A stretch of DNA of 6,089 nucleotides from an uncultured Clostridia bacterium (GTDB lineage Bacteria; Bacillota; Clostridia; Oscillospirales; CAG-272), in contig CAJGCM010000133.1 of the NCBI GenBank assembly GCA_904501765.1, positions 1 to 6,089 on the forward strand, in the 5' to 3' direction. Under the pieces are notes generated by a model. It was not told the DNA's origin and did no database searches. It was given only the letters and a program-made list of their open reading frames with translations. A program made the translations under genes and the position numbers. Below, one piece after another: positions 1 to 5,810 of this stretch; positions within the stretch are counted from its first letter, which is position 1, and each line of letters starts with the position of its first letter.

Positions 1-4
1 AATA

Positions 5-9
5 CCTCC
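5..9 (-). promoter_or_regulatory. Ribosome binding site of the next gene, beyond the left edge
   Basis: The minus strand reads TTGGAGGTATT here, directly after the scaffold stop codon at 16-18. GGAGG occupies 5-9, leaving four bases before the window ends, so the start codon lies just outside. In phages with a DUF4355-type scaffold the next gene is normally the major capsid protein. That identity is inference; only the ribosome binding site is visible. Confidence 0.75.
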
Positions 10-15
10 AAAATA

Positions 16-582
16 TTAGTTAAATAATTTATTGAATAGCTCTGGATTTTCGGTAGCCAGTCTATTCAACTCCGCCATACTCATTTTCTTAGCGGATTCT
101 TTAGTGATTTCCGCTGGAGTGCCGCCATTACCCTTGGGCGCGTTTCCAGCCAGTCTCTTTTCAACTTCTACCTTAACAGCAGCTTTGAACAGACGATCCA
201 ATTTATCAATATTGGCTTGAGAAGCCTCGATATCATCATTGATAGAGATAATGTCAGCGAATTCTGCGCTTAGTCCACGAGAGGAAAGAACAGACTTTAA
301 CTCACTACGATTGCGCTCGATATGGAATTGAGCTAACTGCTCTTCTAGTTCAGCGATGCGATTGTCTTTTTCTGCCTTTGCTCGTTCATCTCCATCTAGC
401 TTAGAAAGAGATAATTGCTTCTCATATTTCTTCTGCTGAGTTTTAAGAGCCGCAGTCACTCTTTTATCAGTTTCGCTCTGCAATAGAGCCAAAACTTCTT
501 CCTGTGTATAGGTTTTTACTTCTTGCTCTTGGCCTTCTGCGCCAGCTTCAACACTAGTGTTATTAATCATTTCTTCTGCCAT
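16..582 (-). CDS. Phage capsid assembly scaffold protein (DUF4355 family)
   Basis: This 188-residue protein resembles the DUF4355 scaffolds of Gram-positive siphoviruses, which line the inside of the procapsid, guide coat protein assembly and leave before or during DNA packaging. An acidic, glycine-containing N-terminus (about 1-22) precedes the family-like segment YTQEEVLALLQSETDKRV (25-42). A long, highly charged helical region follows (about 43-100, with heptad-like I76/L79/L83), then a conserved-looking stretch with RGLSAEF (102-108) and VEKRLAG (about 139-145). A flexible Gly/Pro linker leads to a C-terminal helix ending in NPELFNKLFN, the usual place for a coat-binding helix in scaffolds. 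The ATG at 580-582 is chosen because GGAGG at 590-594 sits 7 nt upstream; the in-frame ATG at codon 5 has no such site. Its place after portal and Mu F-like genes fits. No protease domain is seen. The family call rests on sequence pattern and position; the coat-binding role of the C-terminus is inferred. Confidence 0.88.
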   Translation of the reverse strand: MAEEMINNTSVEAGAEGQEQEVKTYTQEEVLALLQSETDKRVTAALKTQQKKYEKQLSLSKLDGDERAKAEKDNRIAELEEQLAQFHIERNRSELKSVLSSRGLSAEFADIISINDDIEASQANIDKLDRLFKAAVKVEVEKRLAGNAPKGNGGTPAEITKESAKKMSMAELNRLATENPELFNKLFN

Positions 583-589
583 AATTAAA

Positions 590-594
590 CCTCC
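590..594 (-). promoter_or_regulatory. Ribosome binding site of the scaffold gene
   Basis: The minus strand reads CGGAGGTTTAATTATG. GGAGG lies 7 nt before the ATG at 580-582, which settles the start over the second in-frame ATG four codons downstream. The block GGAGGTTT is shared with the ribosome binding sites of the portal and fiber genes. Confidence 0.85.
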
Positions 595-619
595 GTAAGT
601 TCTAACTCAATTGCGGTTA

Positions 620-686
620 GCCCTTGTTAAATAAAATTCAGTTGTTTCTTTATCGTCTTGCCCCTGTTAAAAAAGACAGTTTCTTA
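620..686 (-). repeat. Imperfect 40-bp-period direct repeat between minor head and scaffold genes
   Basis: Two related segments start exactly 40 bp apart at 620 and 660. On the plus strand the first begins GCCCTTGTTAAATAAA and the second GCCCCTGTTAAAAAAG, matching at 13 of the first 16 bases. With small gaps the likeness continues through CAGT and TTTCTTA. On the coding strand each copy therefore carries an AAGAAAC box and a TTTAACA-RGGGC box. The second copy overlaps the stop codon of the Mu F-like gene (684-686). The repeat fills most of the 101-nt gap, the longest in this operon, which holds no ATG on the coding strand. It may be an old local duplication or a paired binding or RNA element; function is unknown. 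Confidence 0.5.
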
Positions 687-1466
687 ATCTATCTCTACTA
701 CTGGAAGCATGCAGCAGCGGCACCTTGGATGGAATGGGACTGGCATTTGCGCAGTCACTGGGTAGCGCTCTCCTTCATGCTCAGCACAAATAGGACAAGT
801 GCGCTCGTCTTCATCCACGAATACTTCTACCTCTTGGATGCCATAATCTTCGTATCTTTGTTTTGCTGCTTGTGTCTGGATGTGAGCCATTTCAGTTCTA
901 ACAATACTGTCAGCCCTGCTGTAACTCGCTCCAAACTGTTCCTGTAGTAAATTCTTTAGTTCTGTGGTTTTCTTACCTGTTAAAATACATTCAACTAAAC
1001 CATCATTTAACGCTTGCTGAAGTTTATCTGTATTAATCCAGACTCGGCTGCTCCAGCTCTTGCCATCGGCGCACCAGATTGCATTAATTATTTGCTGTGC
1101 GGCGCTGGCATCTAGCGTATTGAAGGCTGTCGCGCCCTCGATATCAATAGAGTAATAAATATCAAAGAATTGAAGTTCAAACGCTTTACTTAATGCAGAA
1201 ATTTGTTTATCGCCCAAGAGGCGCAATTCTTTCCGCAGCTGTCCTTGTAACTGCCAATACTTATCTAGCTTGTACAAGTCGGCTGGCGTAGGCTGCTTAC
1301 CTTCGCCAACCGTAGCAAGCAATTTGTTATAAGTAGATTCAAACGCAGTAATTACATGCTCTGTTGAAATGCCGTAATACTTTTTCAATTGCTTTTCAAT
1401 CTCTCTAATGTTTTTAGTGGTTAATTTCTCTTGGCTCTTCGCCATTCTTTCTTGCCAATAGCCCAT
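684..1466 (-). CDS. Phage minor head protein, Mu F / SPP1 Gp7-like
   Basis: The 260-residue product is a Phage_Mu_F (PF04233)-type protein, a few-copy virion component found next to the portal; in SPP1 the relative Gp7 binds the portal and is linked to DNA delivery. The N-terminal half is helical and charged with no recognised motif. The C-terminal half carries the family pattern: RADSIVRTEMAHIQTQAA (about 184-201), then YEDYGI, then DERTCPICAEHEG. Putative metal ligands are C224 and C227 of the CPIC knuckle followed by H246, C249 and C251 in PFHPRCRCC. The protein ends nine residues after C251, so it is the plain short form without the C-terminal toxin or enzyme domain that some Mu F proteins carry. 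ATG at 1464-1466 is preceded by AGAGGGGTGA 4 nt upstream; the next in-frame ATG (codon 8) has no such site. It follows the portal gene by 66 nt and precedes the scaffold gene, the classic order. Family assignment is firm; exact virion location is not shown by sequence. Confidence 0.93.
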   Translation of the reverse strand: MGYWQERMAKSQEKLTTKNIREIEKQLKKYYGISTEHVITAFESTYNKLLATVGEGKQPTPADLYKLDKYWQLQGQLRKELRLLGDKQISALSKAFELQFFDIYYSIDIEGATAFNTLDASAAQQIINAIWCADGKSWSSRVWINTDKLQQALNDGLVECILTGKKTTELKNLLQEQFGASYSRADSIVRTEMAHIQTQAAKQRYEDYGIQEVEVFVDEDERTCPICAEHEGERYPVTAQMPVPFHPRCRCCMLPVVEID

Positions 1467-1470
1467 TAAC

Positions 1471-1480
1471 TCACCCCTCT
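1471..1480 (-). promoter_or_regulatory. Ribosome binding site of the minor head gene
   Basis: The coding strand reads AGAGGGGTGAGTTAATG. It is a G-rich variant of the AGGAGGTGA consensus, 4 nt before the ATG, and is less perfect than the GGAGGTTT sites of the scaffold, portal and fiber genes, so translation may be somewhat weaker. Confidence 0.65.
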
Positions 1481-1532
1481 TGCTATATGTAAAAAATGTA
1501 GTGTGTCACTTTAAACTTTTCGTCCAAAAATT

Positions 1533-2858
1533 TTAGGCTTCTTCTTCTTCATCGCTTCCAGAAGGAGCGCCGAAGCCGTACATTTCCATGTTTGCGGCCT
1601 TCTGCTCTTTCAATGCCTCCAGCTCAGCATTAACATCGGTAACGAAATCTAGCTGGCCTAATAGAGTTGCATCGGAAACAGAGCCTTTCAAAGCATTGAT
1701 CATGTTAATAGTTGCAGTTAAGTCCTCTGGAATATTGCGTTTAAAGTCAATCTGAATATCTCTAAATACTTCTTCACCAAGTTTCAGAGAAGCAATGCCG
1801 CAGATAATCTCTACACGGCGCTGTAAAGCCTTTTTCATTTCAGCTTCAATCTTGCCTGCACGAGTTTCCATTCCAGTTAAGCGATAACGAATAGCAACTC
1901 CAGAAGAAACGCCACCGACAAAGGATTCACTAGAGAAATCTGGGCATTGCGCGATTCGATAAATGGAATCGTGAATACGCTTTAAAATGTTTTCAACCTG
2001 TGCATCATTTGCGCTCTTGGTTAGCCAGCTCGCAGTCGCGCCCTCTGGCAACACTAAAACCCTGTTCTGCTTCATAGCAGCGATATCCTCAGCTTCTGCA
2101 TCAACGCCCTGTAAAACTAGGTAGGCGTCACAGAATGCGCTGTAATCGTCAATTTCTGCGCTTAACAGCTCGTTTGCGGAATCCTGTAAGCCAATCACAC
2201 AATCAAAGATGCTCTTTTCATCTGGCAGATAGAAAATGTTAGCTGGGCACTGGCTGAAATAGTGAGGCTCTTCGCTAACAAAGTGCAAATAGCCATTGTA
2301 GCCATGCATTGTGTAATGTTTCACGCTGAAGTCTGAATAAACATCAACATTGAATAAATCGCTATTATCCCAGTCATTGGCCTTGTACATTCTGATAAAA
2401 TACATTAGATCGCCTGTCAAACTGTCATCATATACGCCAAAGCACTGAGTGGGATTGATTAATCTAAATCTAACTTGGCTGCTAGAGTCGATATACATTA
2501 ACTCTGCGGCAACGCCATATGTAAGGGCATGTAACAGGAAATCTGCATCTTCTGCTTGATAATCGTTGTAGCGCAGGATGTTCATAATATCTTCAATATC
2601 ATTTTCGCTTCTGTAAGAAATGTAGCTGGGAGTAGCCAGATATCCACAATAACTATCCACAATATTCTTGCAATAGTTGATAACTGTTTTGTTACAAGGC
2701 TTACTTTCATCTGCATAAGATTTATTTAAAATAGCTTGGATGCCATCATAATAATTTTTATATCTATTCAGTCTGGGCTGAACTTCAACGCTGAACTTAC
2801 CAATCATCTTTTGGAGTAATTCCGCAGTTAATTCTTGATTTTTATTTAAATAAAACAA
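1533..2858 (-). CDS. Phage portal protein, SPP1 Gp6-like
   Basis: The 441-residue product forms the dodecameric ring at the unique capsid vertex, through which DNA enters and leaves and onto which the terminase docks. The N-terminal hallmark of the Gp6-like family (Phage_prot_Gp6, PF05133) is visible: RYKNYYDGIQAIL (32-44), then NKTVINYCKNIVDSYCGYL (56-74) and a Pro/Tyr segment. A central mixed region contains YGVAAELMYID and INPTQCFGVYDD, typical of portal wing and stem. The family-typical SGVAIRYRLTGMETRA segment is followed by a long charged helix, and the protein ends in an acidic tail (DEEEEA). It is slightly shorter than SPP1 Gp6 (about 500 residues) but looks complete. The start is TTG at 2856-2858: an ideal AAAAGGAGG lies 8 nt upstream, and the first in-frame ATG is codon 18 and would cut off conserved sequence. 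A stable stem-loop stands just upstream of the ribosome binding site. Its usual neighbour, the terminase, is separated from it here by a fiber gene. Confidence 0.93.
   Translation of the reverse strand: MFYLNKNQELTAELLQKMIGKFSVEVQPRLNRYKNYYDGIQAILNKSYADESKPCNKTVINYCKNIVDSYCGYLATPSYISYRSENDIEDIMNILRYNDYQAEDADFLLHALTYGVAAELMYIDSSSQVRFRLINPTQCFGVYDDSLTGDLMYFIRMYKANDWDNSDLFNVDVYSDFSVKHYTMHGYNGYLHFVSEEPHYFSQCPANIFYLPDEKSIFDCVIGLQDSANELLSAEIDDYSAFCDAYLVLQGVDAEAEDIAAMKQNRVLVLPEGATASWLTKSANDAQVENILKRIHDSIYRIAQCPDFSSESFVGGVSSGVAIRYRLTGMETRAGKIEAEMKKALQRRVEIICGIASLKLGEEVFRDIQIDFKRNIPEDLTATINMINALKGSVSDATLLGQLDFVTDVNAELEALKEQKAANMEMYGFGAPSGSDEEEEA
2837..2849 (-). repeat. 13-bp direct repeat, copy in the portal start region
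   Basis: The coding strand reads TTAAATAAAAATC and encodes Leu-Asn-Lys-Asn at portal codons 4-7. The identical 13-mer occurs at 4566-4578 at the end of the terminase gene, in the same reading frame. The two copies lie on either side of the fiber gene. The sequence is AT-rich and low in complexity, so chance is possible. Confidence 0.45.
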
Positions 2859-2866
2859 TTCTTAAA

Positions 2867-2875
2867 CCTCCTTTT
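2867..2875 (-). promoter_or_regulatory. Strong ribosome binding site that decides the TTG start of the portal gene
   Basis: The coding strand reads AAAAGGAGGTTTAAGAATTG. GGAGG (2867-2871) is 8 nt from the TTG, ideal spacing, and no ATG, GTG or other plausible start is equally placed. The 10-bp block AAGGAGGTTT (2864-2873) is repeated exactly before the fiber gene, also 8 nt from a TTG. Confidence 0.85.
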
Positions 2876-2881
2876 GGGGAC

Positions 2882-2903
2882 GCACCACCCCGAAGGGTGG
2901 CGC
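2882..2903 (-). promoter_or_regulatory. Stable C(UUCG)G stem-loop between fiber and portal genes
   Basis: In the minus-strand transcript GCGCCACCC pairs with GGGTGGTGC around a TTCG loop: a 9-bp stem, seven of whose pairs are G-C, with one G-U wobble. The closing C-G pair makes it the exceptionally stable cUUCGg tetraloop. In plus-strand RNA the wobble becomes an A-C mismatch and the loop is CGAA, so the structure fits the sense transcript. It begins 5 nt after the fiber stop codon and ends 10 nt before the portal GGAGG. No U-run follows in the sense direction, so it is not a standard intrinsic terminator; a CTTTTATT run follows on the plus strand only. A role in protecting the upstream mRNA end, in processing, or in partial termination is inference. 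Confidence 0.75.
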
Positions 2904-2908
2904 TTTTA

Positions 2909-4540
2909 TTAAAGCAATGACTCAAGGAATGCCTTGATTTTGGTTGCCAAAATTTTATGGCCTTCCTCGTTAGCATGCGTACCGTCTGGCATAAGAGCAT
3001 TTTTGAAGTTAACATCCCACGGACGCATACCAGAACCATGGAACATATCTAAAACAGGAATAGAGCGTCTGTGACAGATTTCTGTCAGCTTTTCGCAGTA
3101 TTCAATTACTCTTAGTGTGCGCTCGTCTGTTGCCATATTCGGATAATTGTAGTAGTCATTGGGCACAGGGGTGATAATACCCAGATTAACGGTTGGGCAG
3201 AGGCTGAACAGAGTGTCAAGTGTGGTGTTGATACATCCGCAGATTGTTTCTGTGCCTGTGTCGGTGATTTCTCCAATGGTGTAACCAGCCGTTCTGGAAA
3301 GATCATTTAGACTACCGAGGATAGTAATAACGTCCGCGTCCGTAGGAACATTCACGATACGTTGATAGAACGCATAGCCAGCGTCATCGGTTTTTTTATA
3401 ACCGGTGCCGCCTTGGCCCATATTGACAACTGTAATGCCAGTTTCCTCAGCGATGTGAGTGTGATAATACTTGTCTGTATTAGCATTTGTTCCGTCAGAA
3501 TTAAGCGCCTGTGTCAAGCTATCGCCAACCACAACCCACTTCTTACCTTCCCATTTCTTAGGTAAGAGGTTTTCAATATTGGTTTCCAAGTTATCGAGTC
3601 TGTCCTCGTGATTAACTACGGTTTCTTCTAATTCAATAATTCGACTTTCATAATTCATAGTTGCAAAAGCATGTCCTGTATTGCTCCATGCGTAACCGCC
3701 AGCCGTGTTTTCCACGATTTCTTCGTTGACAGTAACAATCACATCAGCTGCAGAGCCTGTCATAGCACCGTTAACACGGATATGGGTGATACTAGAAGCA
3801 AGACTATGCTCTGCATTACTTTGAAGTTTGAAAGGTGTGTATTCATACACATCACCGTTCAGATTCCAGCAACCATCGCCACGGGCAATCTTATCCGTTG
3901 CAACAACGGCGGATTCACTTGCCGCAGTAAAGAAAGCGATATAGGGGTAATTGCCATTAACACTACCTTTAGGGTTGAAGCCCTTTAAGCGCACCGTATC
4001 GCCCTGTTTCACAGGGATGAAGTCTGTGGTAATTGCGCCATCCAACGCTTTTGCCACACCAGAAGAGTTCTGACGAGTATTCTCCATCACTGCTCCAGCT
4101 AAGTTTGTATATGTAGGGCCACTTGCTTCTTTATACAGATAGGCATAGATATAACCATCTGGCAGTACATAAAATTTGCTAGTATCTGTACATTCTTTAA
4201 TACTATTTGCAAATTCTGGCTTGATTTGTGCCCTCTTTACCATTTCATCAGTAATCAGAGCTTCAAATTCTGCCTTTTCAAGTGCTGTGTAATAGTCCAC
4301 ACCCTTTACTGGAGTTTTACCATCCTCACCTTTTGGGCCAGTAGCTCCAGTAGCACCTTTTAGACTTGCCTTTTGTTCTTCGGTTAGTTCTTCAAAAGTA
4401 ACACGTCCATCAATACCAGCAACTCCTTGAGGGCCACGGATGCCAGTGTCACCCTTCTCGCCCTGCAAATCACAAGAAGAAGTTCCGCTATCACTAGTAA
4501 TGGTTAAAACTGTGCCATTCCATTTATGAGTAATTCCCAA
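2909..4540 (-). CDS. Collagen-like phage fiber protein with C-terminal SGNH/GDSL esterase domain
   Basis: This 543-residue modular protein looks like a receptor-binding or decorating fiber carrying a glycan esterase. A short beta-type leader (1-25, WNGTVLTITSDSGTSS) precedes collagen Gly-X-Y repeats at 27-45 (six triplets) and 62-75, split by a 16-residue acidic helix-like spacer. Residues about 105-290 form a beta-rich region without a recognised motif. A coiled coil follows (a/d positions I301, L304, V308, L315, L318, I322, L325), then the SGNH hydrolase. That domain has all four blocks: VVVGDSLTQ with nucleophile S341, the MGQGGTG glycine (about 375-380), GSLND with N412, and DGTH with D519 and H522. 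Collagen triplets and the coiled coil suggest a trimer. SGNH enzymes usually remove acetyl or acyl groups from polysaccharides, and phage fibers use this on host surface glycans; the actual substrate is unknown. There is no signal peptide, as expected of a virion protein. The start is TTG at 4538-4540 with GGAGG 8 nt upstream; the first in-frame ATG is about codon 100. Tail fiber and head fiber are both possible, and the position favours neither firmly. Confidence 0.88.
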   Translation of the reverse strand: MGITHKWNGTVLTITSDSGTSSCDLQGEKGDTGIRGPQGVAGIDGRVTFEELTEEQKASLKGATGATGPKGEDGKTPVKGVDYYTALEKAEFEALITDEMVKRAQIKPEFANSIKECTDTSKFYVLPDGYIYAYLYKEASGPTYTNLAGAVMENTRQNSSGVAKALDGAITTDFIPVKQGDTVRLKGFNPKGSVNGNYPYIAFFTAASESAVVATDKIARGDGCWNLNGDVYEYTPFKLQSNAEHSLASSITHIRVNGAMTGSAADVIVTVNEEIVENTAGGYAWSNTGHAFATMNYESRIIELEETVVNHEDRLDNLETNIENLLPKKWEGKKWVVVGDSLTQALNSDGTNANTDKYYHTHIAEETGITVVNMGQGGTGYKKTDDAGYAFYQRIVNVPTDADVITILGSLNDLSRTAGYTIGEITDTGTETICGCINTTLDTLFSLCPTVNLGIITPVPNDYYNYPNMATDERTLRVIEYCEKLTEICHRRSIPVLDMFHGSGMRPWDVNFKNALMPDGTHANEEGHKILATKIKAFLESLL

Positions 4541-4548
4541 AGATAAAA

Positions 4549-4555
4549 CCTCCTT
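4549..4555 (-). promoter_or_regulatory. Strong ribosome binding site that decides the TTG start of the fiber gene
   Basis: The coding strand reads ATAAGGAGGTTTTATCTTTG. GGAGG (4549-4553) stands 8 nt before the TTG, within the 17-nt gap after the terminase stop codon. The identical AAGGAGGTTT block precedes the portal gene. Confidence 0.85.
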
Positions 4556-4557
4556 AT

Positions 4558-5799
4558 TTAAAATAGATTTTTATTTAATGTTTTTAGTTTTCTTGAATTA
4601 TCCACGCATTGTAAGGAGTATCTAAGAGCATCGCAATAGTGGTTGAAATCATCAATCGGCTTGTTGATGTATTCACCTGTAGCCTTATCCTTTTGCCAAG
4701 AGTAGTTCTCAAATTCGGTGATAATACCCTCACAATTCGGATGTACGATAATTTCATAGTTCTGTAACTTTTGGATGCCGTGGATAATGCTATCTGGCCC
4801 TTTAACACAAGGTTTAATGCGTGAAATACCCTTGCGCTTGATTTCTTCAATACTTTTTTGTTCCGCTGCGTCTGCGATGATTGTGCTTTTAGCGAAGCCA
4901 AGAGAAGCAATGATTTTAGCCAGTTCATCATTAGTTTTGCCTGTGGCGCCCCACTCTTTGAATATGTAAATGCGCTTTTCCGCCTCATCGAGAATCGAGG
5001 CCACAATTGTGGAAATATCATTGATAAAACCAAAGTCCATACCAATGATTAGATCGCCCTTTATATCTGCATGATTGAACTCTTCCACTGTATAGTTTTG
5101 AAAAACGAGCTTGTCTAAAGAAACAAAATCGCCCAACGCTTCAATTTTCCATCGTGTGGGGTTAGTGCGCCGCATGTCTTCCATGCGCTGTATATAGTCA
5201 GCAGAAATATAGGGGTTATCGAGGTAGGTGGTTTTTAAGACAAAGGTATTAGGTGGAGCAACGCCAGTATCAAAGCCGAATCGTTTATATACATAATTTG
5301 CTTTAGACACGGGGTTGAAAAGGAAGTATAGCTGTAGAGGTAGTTTGTATTTAATGCTTCGCACAGTACCATCAATCAAATCAATGTCTTCTGGCGTAAA
5401 TTCTGTGGCTTCTTCCAGTAGCACATCAGAGATTTCAGAGAAACCTTTAATTTTTTCTGCTACATCCAAGCCAGTGCATTTAAATACAGTGCCATTCAAT
5501 TTACATACGGCACTATAATCACTTTCATAGAAAGTAAAATATTTTGTTAGTTGAAACCTATCGACTGCGGCCTTCAGTTCTTTCCATACGGAAAACTTAC
5601 AGTTAGCGGTGGTTTTGCGCATCAATAGAATTGTGCGCTTTTCTTTTAGTCCTTTTAGCAACAACTTGTCCATTACAAAGATTGTTTTGCCAGAGCCACG
5701 GCCGCCATAATATACATTGTAGCGATTGGTATAATCCTCAACGTAAGGCCGATAACATGGTAAAAACTTTTCTTTACTAATGTTCAATATTGTTGCCAT
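4558..5799 (-). CDS. terL: Phage terminase large subunit, PBSX / Terminase_3 type
   Basis: This 413-residue packaging motor and nuclease uses ATP to pump DNA through the portal and cuts the concatemer. The N-terminal ATPase has a Walker A loop GGRGSGKT (32-39), a Walker B strand and catalytic glutamate in DVLLEEATEF (125-134), and a coupling motif FLFNP (159-163). The KGFSEISDVLLEEA and WKIEALGDF segments are typical of the PBSX family. The C-terminal RNase H-like nuclease shows its acidic triad: D255 in IIGMDFGF, D310 in IIADAAEQKS, and D390 in DDFNHYCDALRY. Length is normal and no key residue is missing, so it should be active. ATG at 5797-5799 follows GAGGTGG in the 11-nt gap after the endolysin stop codon. 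No small terminase gene lies in the window; the upstream neighbour is a lysis-type gene instead. Headful (pac) versus cohesive-end packaging cannot be told from this sequence. Confidence 0.96.
   Translation of the reverse strand: MATILNISKEKFLPCYRPYVEDYTNRYNVYYGGRGSGKTIFVMDKLLLKGLKEKRTILLMRKTTANCKFSVWKELKAAVDRFQLTKYFTFYESDYSAVCKLNGTVFKCTGLDVAEKIKGFSEISDVLLEEATEFTPEDIDLIDGTVRSIKYKLPLQLYFLFNPVSKANYVYKRFGFDTGVAPPNTFVLKTTYLDNPYISADYIQRMEDMRRTNPTRWKIEALGDFVSLDKLVFQNYTVEEFNHADIKGDLIIGMDFGFINDISTIVASILDEAEKRIYIFKEWGATGKTNDELAKIIASLGFAKSTIIADAAEQKSIEEIKRKGISRIKPCVKGPDSIIHGIQKLQNYEIIVHPNCEGIITEFENYSWQKDKATGEYINKPIDDFNHYCDALRYSLQCVDNSRKLKTLNKNLF
4566..4578 (-). repeat. 13-bp direct repeat, copy at the terminase end
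   Basis: The coding strand TTAAATAAAAATC encodes Leu-Asn-Lys-Asn just before the terminase C-terminus (Leu-Phe-stop). It matches 2837-2849 in the portal start, in the same frame. The copies are 1729 bp apart and enclose the fiber gene. Confidence 0.45.
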
Positions 5800-5803
5800 A
5801 CGC

Positions 5804-5810
5804 CCACCTC
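5804..5810 (-). promoter_or_regulatory. Ribosome binding site of the terminase gene
   Basis: The coding strand reads AAGAGGTGGGCGTATG between the upstream stop codon (5811-5813) and the terminase ATG. GAGGTGG is a good match to the anti-Shine-Dalgarno sequence. The tight 11-nt spacing suggests that the two genes are transcribed together. Confidence 0.75.

Noticed and set aside
602..620. Inverted repeat CTAAC ... GTTAG upstream of the scaffold ribosome binding site
   Set aside because: A 5-bp AT-rich stem with a 9-nt loop is easily found by chance.
630..686. Stop-codon read-through of the Mu F-like gene giving an 18-codon extension
   Set aside because: The zinc-binding end of the family is already complete, no read-through signal is seen, and the added residues match nothing recognisable.
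624..947. Plus-strand open frame of 107 codons
   Set aside because: It lies mostly opposite the Mu F-like gene, has no clear ribosome binding site, and its product has low-complexity, cysteine- and phenylalanine-rich sequence typical of an antisense shadow.
1500..1510. Small palindrome AGTG-TGT-CACT in the portal-minor head gap
   Set aside because: A 4-bp stem with a 3-nt loop is too weak to claim as a terminator or operator.
2882..2911. Calling the stem-loop an intrinsic terminator
   Set aside because: No U-run follows it in the sense direction. A T-rich run follows only on the plus strand, where there are no genes and where the stem carries an A-C mismatch.
2842..3039. Minus-strand open frame crossing the fiber end, the stem-loop and the portal start
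   Set aside because: It is a frame-shifted shadow of both genes, with no ribosome binding site before its ATG and no recognisable product.
3671..3988. Plus-strand open frame of 105 codons inside the fiber gene
   Set aside because: It is entirely antisense to a well-supported coding region, and no family pattern or ribosome binding site supports it.
4541..4620. Sigma-70-type promoter in the AT-rich end of the terminase gene for independent fiber expression
   Set aside because: AT-rich hexamers occur, but no pair of -35 and -10 boxes with proper spacing stands out from the background.
4584..5045. Minus-strand open frame of 153 codons within the terminase gene
   Set aside because: It is an out-of-frame shadow of the intact terminase nuclease region, rich in serine and lysine and without motif.
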